This document shows positions 44,517-52,228 of a stretch of DNA of 52,228 nt, in pieces. Every line of letters starts with the position of its first letter. Position 1 is the first letter of the stretch. The notes under the pieces are model-generated. The model saw only the letters and a program-made list of their open reading frames with translations, had not been told where the DNA came from and did no database searches. Source of the DNA: Burkholderiales bacterium (GTDB lineage: Bacteria; Pseudomonadota; Gammaproteobacteria; Burkholderiales; SG8-39); assembly GCA_014860355.1 (NCBI GenBank), contig JACZJV010000019.1:1-52228 (forward strand), read 5' to 3'. The position numbers and the translations under genes are program-made.

Positions 44517-46484
44517 CTAAAACCCTTTCTTCGCGATCAATACCTGGTCTATATACCATGCCTCTCCTGCCGGAGTCGCGCCAGCAATAGATGAGCCTCC
44601 TGCGACCTCTCCAGACAATGTTTGCTTAATAGCCGCCGATGACAACACCACTCGCCTTGCGGTATAGCGAAATAGTCCCTTGTTGCTGGTCCCCACGCGA
44701 GGAACAGTTCCAGCGGCAACAGTTTTGGATTGCCGAACATGGTGGACAGTCTGGAAATAGTTGTAATTGCTTGAATGAGATACGTGATCTCCTATGTTCC
44801 CCGTGACTTTTGCAACGGCACGCCCGCTTTTTTCCAAGTTGTAAAAATACCTGATCTTATTATCCTGGATGTAGTATCTGTCCGTCCCCTCTGTAGACCC
44901 CTCGGCATATATTGCCGAATCATTAGTGTTCGCATGACTAAATTCGCTTGCTTCACCGTCGAAAACGTTGTTCGAAACATACATTTTCTCGACGCCGAAT
45001 GTGGCTGCCGCCCCCATATTGACGAAAGAAATAGCCGACCCGAAAGAATTAAGGGACGTGTTATTCTTTATCGTCAAGATTTTCAGTCGACGCTTTCCTT
45101 TTGCCGGTGCGCCGCTATTTACGCGCACCAACGGCGCACTAAACAACCTGTTGGTGCGGTTTCCTTGTATTGTGTAATAGGCCTTTCCGTTAACATTTGG
45201 TTGCAGGTCGATGGCGGCAACCGGGCGATCGGCAATGTCCACGCCCTTGATAATGTTGTCGGCAATGTTTGCCACTCCGTACACGCCGACCAGAATTCCT
45301 GAATCTCCAGTACGTAATGACAGTTGATTTGATACACAGCTGGTTTCGCCATGATTTAGATCGTCGGTATTATTAGTTGTGAGGTGCGCGAAACCCGCGG
45401 TTCCTGTGTAACCGCCCACACGATCCTTGATAGGCCGTGCGTTCATTCTATTGTTAGAAACGATCACTCCCGATGTGTAAAACTGGTGGTATCTGATGAA
45501 GGGAATATATCCACCGCGGATTTTGCCGCGTGCATCCGTCGAATGGTTTGCCCATGAATCCGCAACGTTCTGGCTCACCAACGCATTGTTATAGGCCCAT
45601 ATCCACACACCATAGGCGTTATGCGTAGCCAAAAATCTATTGCTGTTAAATTGCACATCGGCATTTTGATTTGCCCGTGCGGTTGCTAAAGTGTCTCCAA
45701 ATGCGGTAAATGAAAAAATCTTAAACCCGTTGTTCGGGTCTCGCCGGTAGGGTTTCAGAGCGGTTGAATATGCTCCAAGCGGGTGATATATATTAAATGT
45801 GTTGCGATTTATGTTTATTCCTGACGATAGCTGCCGTCCCGTTCTGCTCCCTGCCGTTCCAGATGTGTCGCGCCCAACTATGGCACCATTGAACGGATAA
45901 TATGCGTCCGAATCGTTTCGGCCCGTGTAGTTCAAATCGAACCTGAATCCGGATATCTCCAAACCTTGTGTGCCATCATATCCAAAAACCGTTAGCCCGC
46001 CGTTCGTCGTAATATTGTGACCAGCAATTTTGATTGTTGCCCCTTCGCCAACTATCTTTACGTTTTTAACATTAAATATGGGAAAAGCAATTTCGCCGTG
46101 TATTTTTTCCGGCTTGTAGCCTCCTGAATATGAGATCAAATACTCGCCGGGCGGAAAAGCAACAGTTGAATCGTCTGTCAATGACGCTGCCGCCAACCGG
46201 AATGCATCGAAATCATTTGTTACCCCGTCCCCAGCCGCGCCAAAGTCTTTGATGCTTGCGCGTTCGCGTATTTTAGCCGTCACCTTGGTCGCAACAGCAC
46301 CTGCTCCGTTTTGACTTAATTCAATCCTCTCTGACCGATTGCCTGGTGCAATGCTTGCCGTATCTGCGCACACGGCGTCGCGGTGTAGCTTTGGATTTGT
46401 TGTGGATGCGCAGCTACCCGCGGACACTATCGCCGGGACGAATGAGAGCAAGAAAAGCAGTACGCGTAGCGCGATCTTTATCAT
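44517..46484 (-). CDS. exported right-handed beta-helix (pectate-lyase-3-like) protein
   Basis: 655 residues with a signal peptide (IALRVLLFLLSFVPAIVSAG). From about residue 75 comes the pectate-lyase-3/tailspike signature ASIKDFGAAGDGVTNDFDAFRLAA and AFPPGEYLIS, followed by Asn-rich rungs such as NVKNVKIVGEGATIKI, ISGFRFDLNY, INRNTFNIY, VSNNRMNAR and VSNNVFDGEA. Similar proteins cleave or epimerise polysaccharides or act as tailspikes. A role in trimming or modifying the polymer in the periplasm is inference. AT-rich compared with neighbours; 70 bases before the polymerase gene. Confidence 0.85.
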   Translation of the reverse strand: MIKIALRVLLFLLSFVPAIVSAGSCASTTNPKLHRDAVCADTASIAPGNRSERIELSQNGAGAVATKVTAKIRERASIKDFGAAGDGVTNDFDAFRLAAASLTDDSTVAFPPGEYLISYSGGYKPEKIHGEIAFPIFNVKNVKIVGEGATIKIAGHNITTNGGLTVFGYDGTQGLEISGFRFDLNYTGRNDSDAYYPFNGAIVGRDTSGTAGSRTGRQLSSGININRNTFNIYHPLGAYSTALKPYRRDPNNGFKIFSFTAFGDTLATARANQNADVQFNSNRFLATHNAYGVWIWAYNNALVSQNVADSWANHSTDARGKIRGGYIPFIRYHQFYTSGVIVSNNRMNARPIKDRVGGYTGTAGFAHLTTNNTDDLNHGETSCVSNQLSLRTGDSGILVGVYGVANIADNIIKGVDIADRPVAAIDLQPNVNGKAYYTIQGNRTNRLFSAPLVRVNSGAPAKGKRRLKILTIKNNTSLNSFGSAISFVNMGAAATFGVEKMYVSNNVFDGEASEFSHANTNDSAIYAEGSTEGTDRYYIQDNKIRYFYNLEKSGRAVAKVTGNIGDHVSHSSNYNYFQTVHHVRQSKTVAAGTVPRVGTSNKGLFRYTARRVVLSSAAIKQTLSGEVAGGSSIAGATPAGEAWYIDQVLIAKKGF

Positions 46485-46601
46485 GCTTTAATCCACTGTG
46501 TTTGCCAGCACGGAGGTGAGCTGCCCATTGTTAACCATTAAGCACTCTGACCTGCGCATGGAAACCATCTGCTAGGGTCGCAGTGCTAATCTGAAGTTTG
46601 C

Positions 46602-47594
46602 TTAAGCCACCCTCATGAAACCAGGTGCCACCATACGTTTAAGCTTCATCAAAAATCGGATGGCGAATGGCTTATCTTTCAGTAGATTCAATATCCTATG
46701 TTTGAATCCAGCATATTTCTCATGATCCTTGCTAATAGAAATTGTATTTTTGAAAGCATCATAATTGCCGCGAAAAAGAGAACTGACGGCCCGCGCATAT
46801 GCCACGCTAAGTTCCGCTCGCTTAACGATAGAACTATCAACGCCAAGCTCCTCTGCCCTTCGAAAAGCATCGTACATCGCTTGCTCAGTCGTTGCTGCAA
46901 TTGCACTCATCGGATCCGTGGCTGATAGCGAGCTTTTCCTATATACACCTAGAGTTTCATCTAGGTAACCTATCTTTCCATTTGAAGCCTGCTCAAAATG
47001 GAAAAAAAGATCGATGGTTCTTCTATCTCTGAATTCACTGATCATCGAACTACGACGATACATTTTGCTGGTGCCAGCAAAGTAGCATCCCCTTAAACAC
47101 AAGTAATTTATGTCTGCCTTCCTCGGCACTTCGAAGTCGACAAAATGATTCGAAATCAACTCGCCATTTCCGGTAATTGTTTTAACGTTATGTGCCACAA
47201 GACTGCAATCGATATTCTGATCGAGAAAATTGGACTGCTTCTGCAGCTTGCCGGGTAGCATCATGTCGTCCCCGTCGATATGAGCAATATATTCGCCTCG
47301 GGTACGGCGCACCACGTCCAGATAATTTTGGATGCCACTTATATTTGTTTTCCGGAATACCGGGACAATTATGTTTGGGTATCGGATCCCATAACCTCGG
47401 AGAATTTCTTGGGTCACACCGTCGGTCGATGCATCGTCTCCAACAATAACCTCAAACGGAAAGGTTGTTTCTTGCGTGACAATTGATTCTAGACACTCTG
47501 CCAACCAGCTGCCGTGGTTATATGTAATAACCGTTACGCTTACTTTTGGGAGAGGCCGGTCACCGCCGTGCTTGAGGTTCTCTTCACTGCCCAT
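46602..47594 (-). CDS. glycosyltransferase family 2
   Basis: 330-residue GT-A enzyme. VSVTVITYNHGSWLAECLESIVTQ at the N-terminus, nucleotide-binding EVIVGDDASTDGVTQEIL, and the metal-binding DxD-type HIDGDDMMLPGKLQKQ; a C-terminal region with several Lys/Arg may sit on the membrane. It overlaps the 3' end of wzx by 11 bases, so it is translated with it. AT-rich. Linkage not predictable. Confidence 0.93.
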   Translation of the reverse strand: MGSEENLKHGGDRPLPKVSVTVITYNHGSWLAECLESIVTQETTFPFEVIVGDDASTDGVTQEILRGYGIRYPNIIVPVFRKTNISGIQNYLDVVRRTRGEYIAHIDGDDMMLPGKLQKQSNFLDQNIDCSLVAHNVKTITGNGELISNHFVDFEVPRKADINYLCLRGCYFAGTSKMYRRSSMISEFRDRRTIDLFFHFEQASNGKIGYLDETLGVYRKSSLSATDPMSAIAATTEQAMYDAFRRAEELGVDSSIVKRAELSVAYARAVSSLFRGNYDAFKNTISISKDHEKYAGFKHRILNLLKDKPFAIRFLMKLKRMVAPGFMRVA

Positions 47595-49095
47595 TACTTA
47601 GCCTCATCTTCCACAATTTGCTGGAATATAACATCGCCACAAAATTGAACAGGCAGGTCACCATCACCATGGTAGCAATCGCTACCAGCATTTCCAGCCT
47701 GCTCCAGTCACCTTCGATACGCAGTACACGCCACGCCATGCCTATTACCACGCCCGTAACCAAGGCGGGGGTCAGCACGTCTCTCAACAACCATTTCTTA
47801 TGGAATCCGGGTACTAATTGGTGATGCACAATCGCCGGGAAAATCAGAAACCCGAACAGTCGAACGCCAAACCATGCATAGGCGACACCCAGCGCGCCAT
47901 ACTGGTATGCTGCAAAAGCAAGAATAGGTACCTGGATCACCGCATTGATGGTTGAGTTGATGACATGGAGCCTTATCCTGCCATAAGCAAACTGCAGGTA
48001 GTACGGAAATGCGGCTATAGCCAAAATGCCATTGCCCAAGACGAACCACTTCAGCACTGGTCCCGCCCAGTCAGCGGCTGCCTTGTCACCTGTCCAGGCA
48101 TAGAGCAATTCGGTTGAAAAGATAGCAACGGTACCCGTAATCGGAAAAATCACTCCCGCGACCACCAGAGTGCTTTTGCGGTATAGGTCGAGCATGGCTG
48201 GCGCATCGCCTCGCGATAGCAGCAGCGTCATTCTTGGCAGGATGGCTTGTTTCACCGGGCCCGTCAGACTGAGCAGACCATTCGCCACGACCGCAACAAG
48301 TGTGAAATAGCCAAATTCCTTGAGTGGCAGAGCATGGGAAAGGATGAGCTTGTCGACTTGCGTAAGCAATATCCACAAGCCAGAGGTATAGGCAATGCCG
48401 CTGGCAAAGGGCAAGACCGCATTGAGCGCGGACCAAGAAAACCACACTTCGCCTGCATCGGTCCTATGCGGCGTTAGACGATATAACTTTGCCGCCAGAA
48501 TCCACAGTTCGATGACGCTTATCGCCAATTGAAATTCGAAAAAATGCCGCGGCTTCTGCGTTACCCACAGCAGGAGTGCATAGACTCCAACGAAGCGTAG
48601 AGTGGCAAGAACAATGGTAACCGCATTCAGCCAGACCATCCGTTCCATTCCTTGAACGCCACCGCGGTAGAGCGAGGCGAACCAGCGCATGCCAAACATA
48701 ATCCCCATCAGAGTGATGCAGTAGGCAACCTCGTCGTGAGAGAGTGTTTGCACCGTGAGCCAACGAGTCGCGATCCAATCGCTGCTTAGCCAGATTCCCA
48801 GACCGATTACGAATGCCAACAGCATGAACAGAACTTCGATGCTGCGCAGCAGCTTTCGCAGTTCGCCCCAGCCGCTTACTGCTTGGCCCCGCTTATGCGC
48901 CATCTGTCTTGAGAGGGTGGGGGACAAGCCCATATCCAGCAATGCGAACCACGCCTGCAACATGGCGAAGAACCCCACCAGCCCGTAAGCCTCTGCGCCC
49001 AGATGCTTCAGATAGAACGGCAGCATCACTATAGCGATCAAGGTCGAATAACCTTGACCGACATAGTTGGCAACTACGTTCCATCTGATGTTCAT
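47584..49095 (-). CDS. Wzx-type lipid-linked repeat-unit flippase
   Basis: 503 residues with about 12-14 membrane helices, of the MOP/oligosaccharidyl-lipid flippase superfamily. N-terminus MNIRWNVVANYVGQGYSTLIAIVMLPFYLKHLGAEAYGLVGFF is typical, with SPTLSRQMAH in the second helix region and a conserved YALSWVTQ-like midsection. Flips undecaprenyl-diphosphate-linked repeat units to the periplasm for polymerisation by the Wzy-like protein. First intact gene of the tight operon; the IS3 remnants lie directly upstream. Confidence 0.9.
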   Translation of the reverse strand: MNIRWNVVANYVGQGYSTLIAIVMLPFYLKHLGAEAYGLVGFFAMLQAWFALLDMGLSPTLSRQMAHKRGQAVSGWGELRKLLRSIEVLFMLLAFVIGLGIWLSSDWIATRWLTVQTLSHDEVAYCITLMGIMFGMRWFASLYRGGVQGMERMVWLNAVTIVLATLRFVGVYALLLWVTQKPRHFFEFQLAISVIELWILAAKLYRLTPHRTDAGEVWFSWSALNAVLPFASGIAYTSGLWILLTQVDKLILSHALPLKEFGYFTLVAVVANGLLSLTGPVKQAILPRMTLLLSRGDAPAMLDLYRKSTLVVAGVIFPITGTVAIFSTELLYAWTGDKAAADWAGPVLKWFVLGNGILAIAAFPYYLQFAYGRIRLHVINSTINAVIQVPILAFAAYQYGALGVAYAWFGVRLFGFLIFPAIVHHQLVPGFHKKWLLRDVLTPALVTGVVIGMAWRVLRIEGDWSRLEMLVAIATMVMVTCLFNFVAMLYSSKLWKMRLSNGQ

Positions 49096-49220
49096 TCTGC
49101 TATTGACCTGCCCGATATTTTCCGGCCGATAAACTCTGGAATGACGGCTTTTCGCGAGAAAGGAAGATCCGACTCACTGATAAGCAGATCGTGGCCCAGC
49201 GTCGGGTAGTTGGGCGAACT

Positions 49221-49536
49221 GGCGTGGCGGAGACGGCCAAAAAAATAAGCTCAGCTAGAACACGATCTACAGCTGGGTAGGTCGCATTAACGTGCTGCAG
49301 CCGCAAGGCATTAAGCGGCTGAAGGCCTTGGAGGCTCAGAATAGCAAGCTCAAAAAGCGGCTGGCCGAACCCGATCTGGAAATTGATCTGATGCGCGAGA
49401 TAGATCGAAAGAAGTTGCAAGCCCGCAGGCGCGGCGCGAGTGGGTCGCCTGTGCTTGCCATGGCGGCGTGCCGAAGCCGCGTGCCTGCGGGCTGATCGCA
49501 TCGCGCGCTCTGGCGGAACGCAGCAGCACGTTACGC
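49221..49536 (+). pseudogene. IS3-family transposase remnant, left part (orfA and start of orfB)
   Basis: The plus strand codes for the end of an IS3 OrfA: GVAETAKK, then after a small disruption TIYSWVGRINVLQPQGIKRL, KALEAQNSKLKKRLAEPDLE and MREIDRKKL, the leucine-zipper part. From 49414 an overlapping frame carries the start of OrfB: VASPQARREWVACACHGGV followed by PKPRACGLIASRALAERS. It breaks off at about 49530, where the ceramidase-like gene ends. This accounts for the 435-base gap before wzx, apart from about 125 bases in which I see nothing. Confidence 0.75.
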
Positions 49537-51675
49537 AATCGCCTTATTAACAGCCCCGTACTCACCACCGCAAGCAAGGCGGTAGTGCCGCGCAATCTCC
49601 GCTATGGAAAGCTCGCGATCGTAGACACTCACTTCGCCCAGCTTACCCTGGAAGCCCGCACTATCGTCACTTTGACCACCAATGCAAAGTGTTGATCCCG
49701 TAGCCGATGGCCATACGCACTCTTCGGCGTGAATTTCCGGGTGAGCTTGTCCGTTGAGGTACACGCGCACGGAACGTGTGCCTCGCACCAGGACCACGTA
49801 GTTCCATGTCCGCGGGGCTATCTGCGTGTTCCCGAAGAGGCGCTTGCCGGCCACAGTGTCGTTGGTGAAGAATACTCGACCGGGCGCGGCGATCGCCCCG
49901 CCAAGCCCGAGGTAGTCGCCAGACTCGCCCTTTCGTTCTCCCGATTCGCGGAATAGGAAATAACTGGTAATGAGCGGAGATTCTTTGGCTAGGCCATTCC
50001 ATATCCAGAGCGCAACGCTATATGATGCGCCAAGTCCGTCCACGCTCGCCCTGACCCGTCCACCAGCGAAATGGGGGGCGCGATTAACCTGGTTTCCCGA
50101 GAAAGACGACGGAATATCCGGGTACGTAGAAATTCCACCGGAGTGTGTCTGAGCTCCAAGGAGATAGTATGCCACGCCATCCTCGTACTTCGCGTGCCGC
50201 GCATTTTCGGTTGCGTCAAACGCAGTAGGCGGGCCAAACTCGTTGAGCCGCCAATATGCGAACGGCTTGCCTTCAAGCACCGCTTTCGCGTACGGGCCGT
50301 GGGTGTCCTGAACCTTGCGCCGACGTTTTCCGGACACCTTTTCGAGCAGACGGAGTAGCGTCTGCACAATTTTTCGTTCAGCCGTCACCTCCAAACCCGC
50401 AGTGCGCGCAGCCCACGTAGCATATCCGCCGAGTTTGTGTTGCTCTATCGGTGGAATGTAGCCCTCAGCGCCGTTGGCCAGCCCGATATTGAATGTTGCA
50501 TGGAGGGGACTAAGCGCCTTGAGCTTCAGTCCGGTTATGGCGAATGCTTCGCAAGGCATCGCCGTAATTCCGAGGTCTCCAATGCGCAGCGCCTGGAGTT
50601 TTAGCTCGCGCTGTGGCGACTCCTTGAGGAATAGCTGCTCGCGGGCATAAACCTCGGTCTTGTTGGAGGGCGCGCGCTCCGCCATGGTTGCAACGATTTC
50701 TCGCGCCCACGCCATTCGCATGCCATCTGGCACGCGTCTACGTAGCGATAATTTCACTTCTGCCATACTGAGCGGCACCCAATCCTGAAATTGGATTCTG
50801 GAATATGTGGCCGCTGCGAGGTTGAGTACCTCCTTCGTGTACGCAGCGATTGTATATTCATTGCGCTTGGGCTGGCTGTAGTCCATCCAGTGTGAATCAC
50901 CGCTCGTGCCCTGAGACATCATGCCAACGAAGGGCGGGCCGCCTCGGCGTTCACCGATCAAAGACCCAATTCCCTCCGCGAACTTACCGTAATAGTCGGC
51001 CGAAACCGCAATCGCGCCAAAATAATGCATCGAGTAGTTAGCAAGCAGCCCGATGGGGCGCCCGTCAATTGCTTGAACCGCGAGCAGCCAAAGGTCTGGA
51101 TCGATGGGCCCGGCCGGCCCGACGTAGTCAGGGTTCTGGTAACCCGGGTGCATCATCGCCCGAACACTCGTCACACCGAATGGATCTTCCAGCATCTTAT
51201 CCGAACGCGTAATCCAGCGGCGGCAGTTCGTATGCTGCCAGTCCGCAGCGACCGACCAGCCGATACGCGCTGGCTCAACTCGCTCCGATGCAAGCCGAAT
51301 AGACTCGGCGATGCGTCCAGGAAGCCACTGCGCGTAGTTCACATCCTCGCCGGACCCGAGTGCCCCCATGCTGGCCGGCGCCCCGTGCGTGTGGGTGGCG
51401 GCGATAAGCATTCGATCGACCGGAATACCTGTTGCATTGCTGGCAGTATCCTTTACGGCGTCAATGAGTTCCCGGGGCAACATGGTCGAGTCCACTATGA
51501 CGATGGCCACTCGGGTCGCCCCATCATCAAGCACGAGACTGCGTGCGTGCAGCCGATCCTGTGCGCTTGGCGCTATTTTTTCGAGGAAGCCGCCGTTGAC
51601 GATGACTGGAAAAGACGCCGGCGTGATGTCTATGGAGTATGCGCCCGCAAGTAGGTTTTTCCCGAACTTGCTCAC
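49531..51675 (-). CDS. neutral ceramidase-like protein with C-terminal LamG domain
   Basis: 714 residues. The N-terminal two-thirds resemble the neutral/alkaline ceramidase N-terminal domain: AYSIDITP, zinc-ligand region IAATHTHGAPASMG, LLANYSMHYFG and the nucleophile region MSQGTSGDSHW. From about residue 470 a LamG/concanavalin-like domain follows (FAYWRLNE, SYSVALWIWNG, WNYVVLVRG, VRVYLNGQ, GKLGEVSVYDRELSIAEIARHY). Ceramidases release fatty acids from N-acyl sphingoids; here an N-deacylase acting on a glycan or lipid is equally possible. No signal peptide is seen, odd for a LamG protein. Starts at GTG 51675 with GGAG upstream. Flanked on both sides by pieces of one IS3 transposase. Confidence 0.85.
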   Translation of the reverse strand: MSKFGKNLLAGAYSIDITPASFPVIVNGGFLEKIAPSAQDRLHARSLVLDDGATRVAIVIVDSTMLPRELIDAVKDTASNATGIPVDRMLIAATHTHGAPASMGALGSGEDVNYAQWLPGRIAESIRLASERVEPARIGWSVAADWQHTNCRRWITRSDKMLEDPFGVTSVRAMMHPGYQNPDYVGPAGPIDPDLWLLAVQAIDGRPIGLLANYSMHYFGAIAVSADYYGKFAEGIGSLIGERRGGPPFVGMMSQGTSGDSHWMDYSQPKRNEYTIAAYTKEVLNLAAATYSRIQFQDWVPLSMAEVKLSLRRRVPDGMRMAWAREIVATMAERAPSNKTEVYAREQLFLKESPQRELKLQALRIGDLGITAMPCEAFAITGLKLKALSPLHATFNIGLANGAEGYIPPIEQHKLGGYATWAARTAGLEVTAERKIVQTLLRLLEKVSGKRRRKVQDTHGPYAKAVLEGKPFAYWRLNEFGPPTAFDATENARHAKYEDGVAYYLLGAQTHSGGISTYPDIPSSFSGNQVNRAPHFAGGRVRASVDGLGASYSVALWIWNGLAKESPLITSYFLFRESGERKGESGDYLGLGGAIAAPGRVFFTNDTVAGKRLFGNTQIAPRTWNYVVLVRGTRSVRVYLNGQAHPEIHAEECVWPSATGSTLCIGGQSDDSAGFQGKLGEVSVYDRELSIAEIARHYRLACGGEYGAVNKAIA

Positions 51676-51708
51676 TAACGCGGCTCCACATAGCGAACAA
51701 GGCTCGGT

Positions 51709-51993
51709 CGCTCAGGCAAGCCGACCGATAACTCATTTATTGAGTCGTTCAACAGAAGCCTCAGAGACAAATATCTGAATGTTCAGTGATTCGATTCGAT
51801 GGAAGGTGCGAAAATGCTGATCCAGGCGTGGCGCATCAAATACAACGAGAGCCGTCCTCACAGGGTTTTGTGAGAGATCTCGCCGGCCGACTTTGCCGGT
51901 AAATTCCAGTCAGAACGAGTGAAGCAGCGTCATCAACAGGCCGAAAGGCTAACCCTGCCCCTGGTCACAACATTCGCAGCCGCTCACGTGTAA
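51709..51993 (+). pseudogene. IS3-family transposase remnant, right part (end of orfB)
   Basis: The plus strand codes for RSGKPTDNSFIESFNRSLRD, then KYLNVQ, a stop, FDSMEGAKMLIQAWRIKYNE, SRPHRVL, a second stop, and EISPADFAGKFQSER, ending at 51991. This is the C-terminal part of the IS3 OrfB integrase core, including the catalytic Glu of the DDE triad (FIESFN). Two in-frame stops show it is dead. The OrfB middle with the first two Asp residues is absent. It fills most of the gap between the ceramidase-like gene and the WbqC gene. Confidence 0.85.
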
Positions 51994-52000
51994 AAATTGA

Positions 52001-52228
52001 CTACCCTTGGGAACCAGTACTGGCATCCTTTATGACTAGCCCGTTGCGAAGCGCTTCGGCGACAACGGCAGGTGGATTCCACATCAACACATCGAGGATG
52101 GACAAGTTGGGTTCGTATCGGTACGGCGCAGTACCGTAAATAAACTCCCTAGGCTGTGCGAAATGCAGCGATATGCCGCGACGGGCAAACTCCGGCAGAT
52201 CAAATATATCCTGGCCGCTGGCTGGGTT
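52001..52228 (-). CDS. WbqC-family protein, C-terminal 75 residues (runs off window)
   Basis: Reading inward from the right edge, the minus strand gives 75 codons ending at a TAG at 52003-52001: NPASGQDIFDLPEFARRGIS, LHFAQPREFIYG, then NLSILDVLMWNPPAVVAEAL. This matches the end of WbqC-like proteins, which have the NP-x-GG-x-E-LY, F-x3-GI and SI-DVLM-NP elements. WbqC proteins occur in O-antigen and amino-sugar loci; their biochemical role is unproven. The N-terminal two-thirds lie beyond the window. Confidence 0.75.
   Translation of the reverse strand, partial: NPASGQDIFDLPEFARRGISLHFAQPREFIYGTAPYRYEPNLSILDVLMWNPPAVVAEALRNGLVIKDASTGSQG

Noticed and set aside
49100-49501. 133-residue minus-strand frame between wzx and the ceramidase-like gene
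   Set aside because: It is the antisense of the IS3 transposase remnant and has no features of its own.

Overview
This is a GC-rich bacterial window, most likely from a betaproteobacterium. The pointers are a complete class I polyhydroxybutyrate (PHB) gene set (phaC, phaA, two phaB copies, phaR and a phasin), a rimO gene, and REP-type palindromes of the 'GGGAGCGAGCTTGCTCGC' kind. Assignment below class level is inference. No rRNA or tRNA gene and no CRISPR array was seen. The first 80 bases are an exact inverted copy of 173-252, so the left edge is probably an assembly or library artefact and the first gene is incomplete.

Layout. (1) 0-7 kb: a truncated enolase paralogue, an EamA-type transporter, a GDP-L-fucose operon on the minus strand (manC-gmd-fcl) and an aldo/keto reductase. 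Upstream of the reductase is an intergenic region packed with stem-loops. (2) 7-15.6 kb: rimO, then phaR and phaP diverging from a shared control region with two matching 14-bp boxes around a good sigma70 promoter. Next, all on the minus strand, come dgkA, phaC, phaA, phaB and a second phaB-like gene, interleaved with inverted repeats and a REP array. (3) 15.7-23.6 kb: an exported START-like protein, a FecR-domain protein, a MORN-repeat protein and a YjbEFGH/GfcABCD-type exopolysaccharide module. In this module GfcC (YjbG), the YjbH beta-barrel and a PAP2 phosphatase are fused into one 1400-residue protein. The small YjbE-like gene has its own promoter, a tandem palindromic operator-like site and a textbook terminator. 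(4) 23.8-52.2 kb: a minus-strand Wzx/Wzy polysaccharide locus, mostly with 1-14 bp gene overlaps. It encodes a WbpM/PglF dehydratase, DegT aminotransferase, PglD-like acetyltransferase and PglC-like initiating phosphoglycosyltransferase (together a diacetamido-trideoxyhexose or bacillosamine-type primer), WecB, four glycosyltransferases, two asparagine-synthase-like amidotransferases, an acetyltransferase, a heparinase-family protein, a two-domain oxidoreductase, a Wzy-like polymerase, a beta-helix protein and Wzx.

How it fits together: the locus appears to prime a lipid carrier with a 2,4-diamino sugar, extend it with N-acetylamino sugars and possibly L-fucose, amidate and acetylate it, flip it with Wzx and polymerise it. 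The YjbEFGH-type outer-membrane module may then act on or secrete the polymer. Wza and Wzc-type export proteins are not in the window. A vapBC pair, with a frameshifted antitoxin remnant beside it, is wedged into the operon. At the right end a ceramidase-like/LamG gene lies between the two halves of a decayed IS3-family transposase, followed by the C-terminal part of a WbqC-family gene that runs off the window.

The strongest leads are the GfcC-YjbH-PAP2 fusion with its overlapping MORN partner, the Gly/Ala tail shared by the FecR protein and the YjbE-like peptide, and the ceramidase/LamG gene sitting inside IS3 debris.
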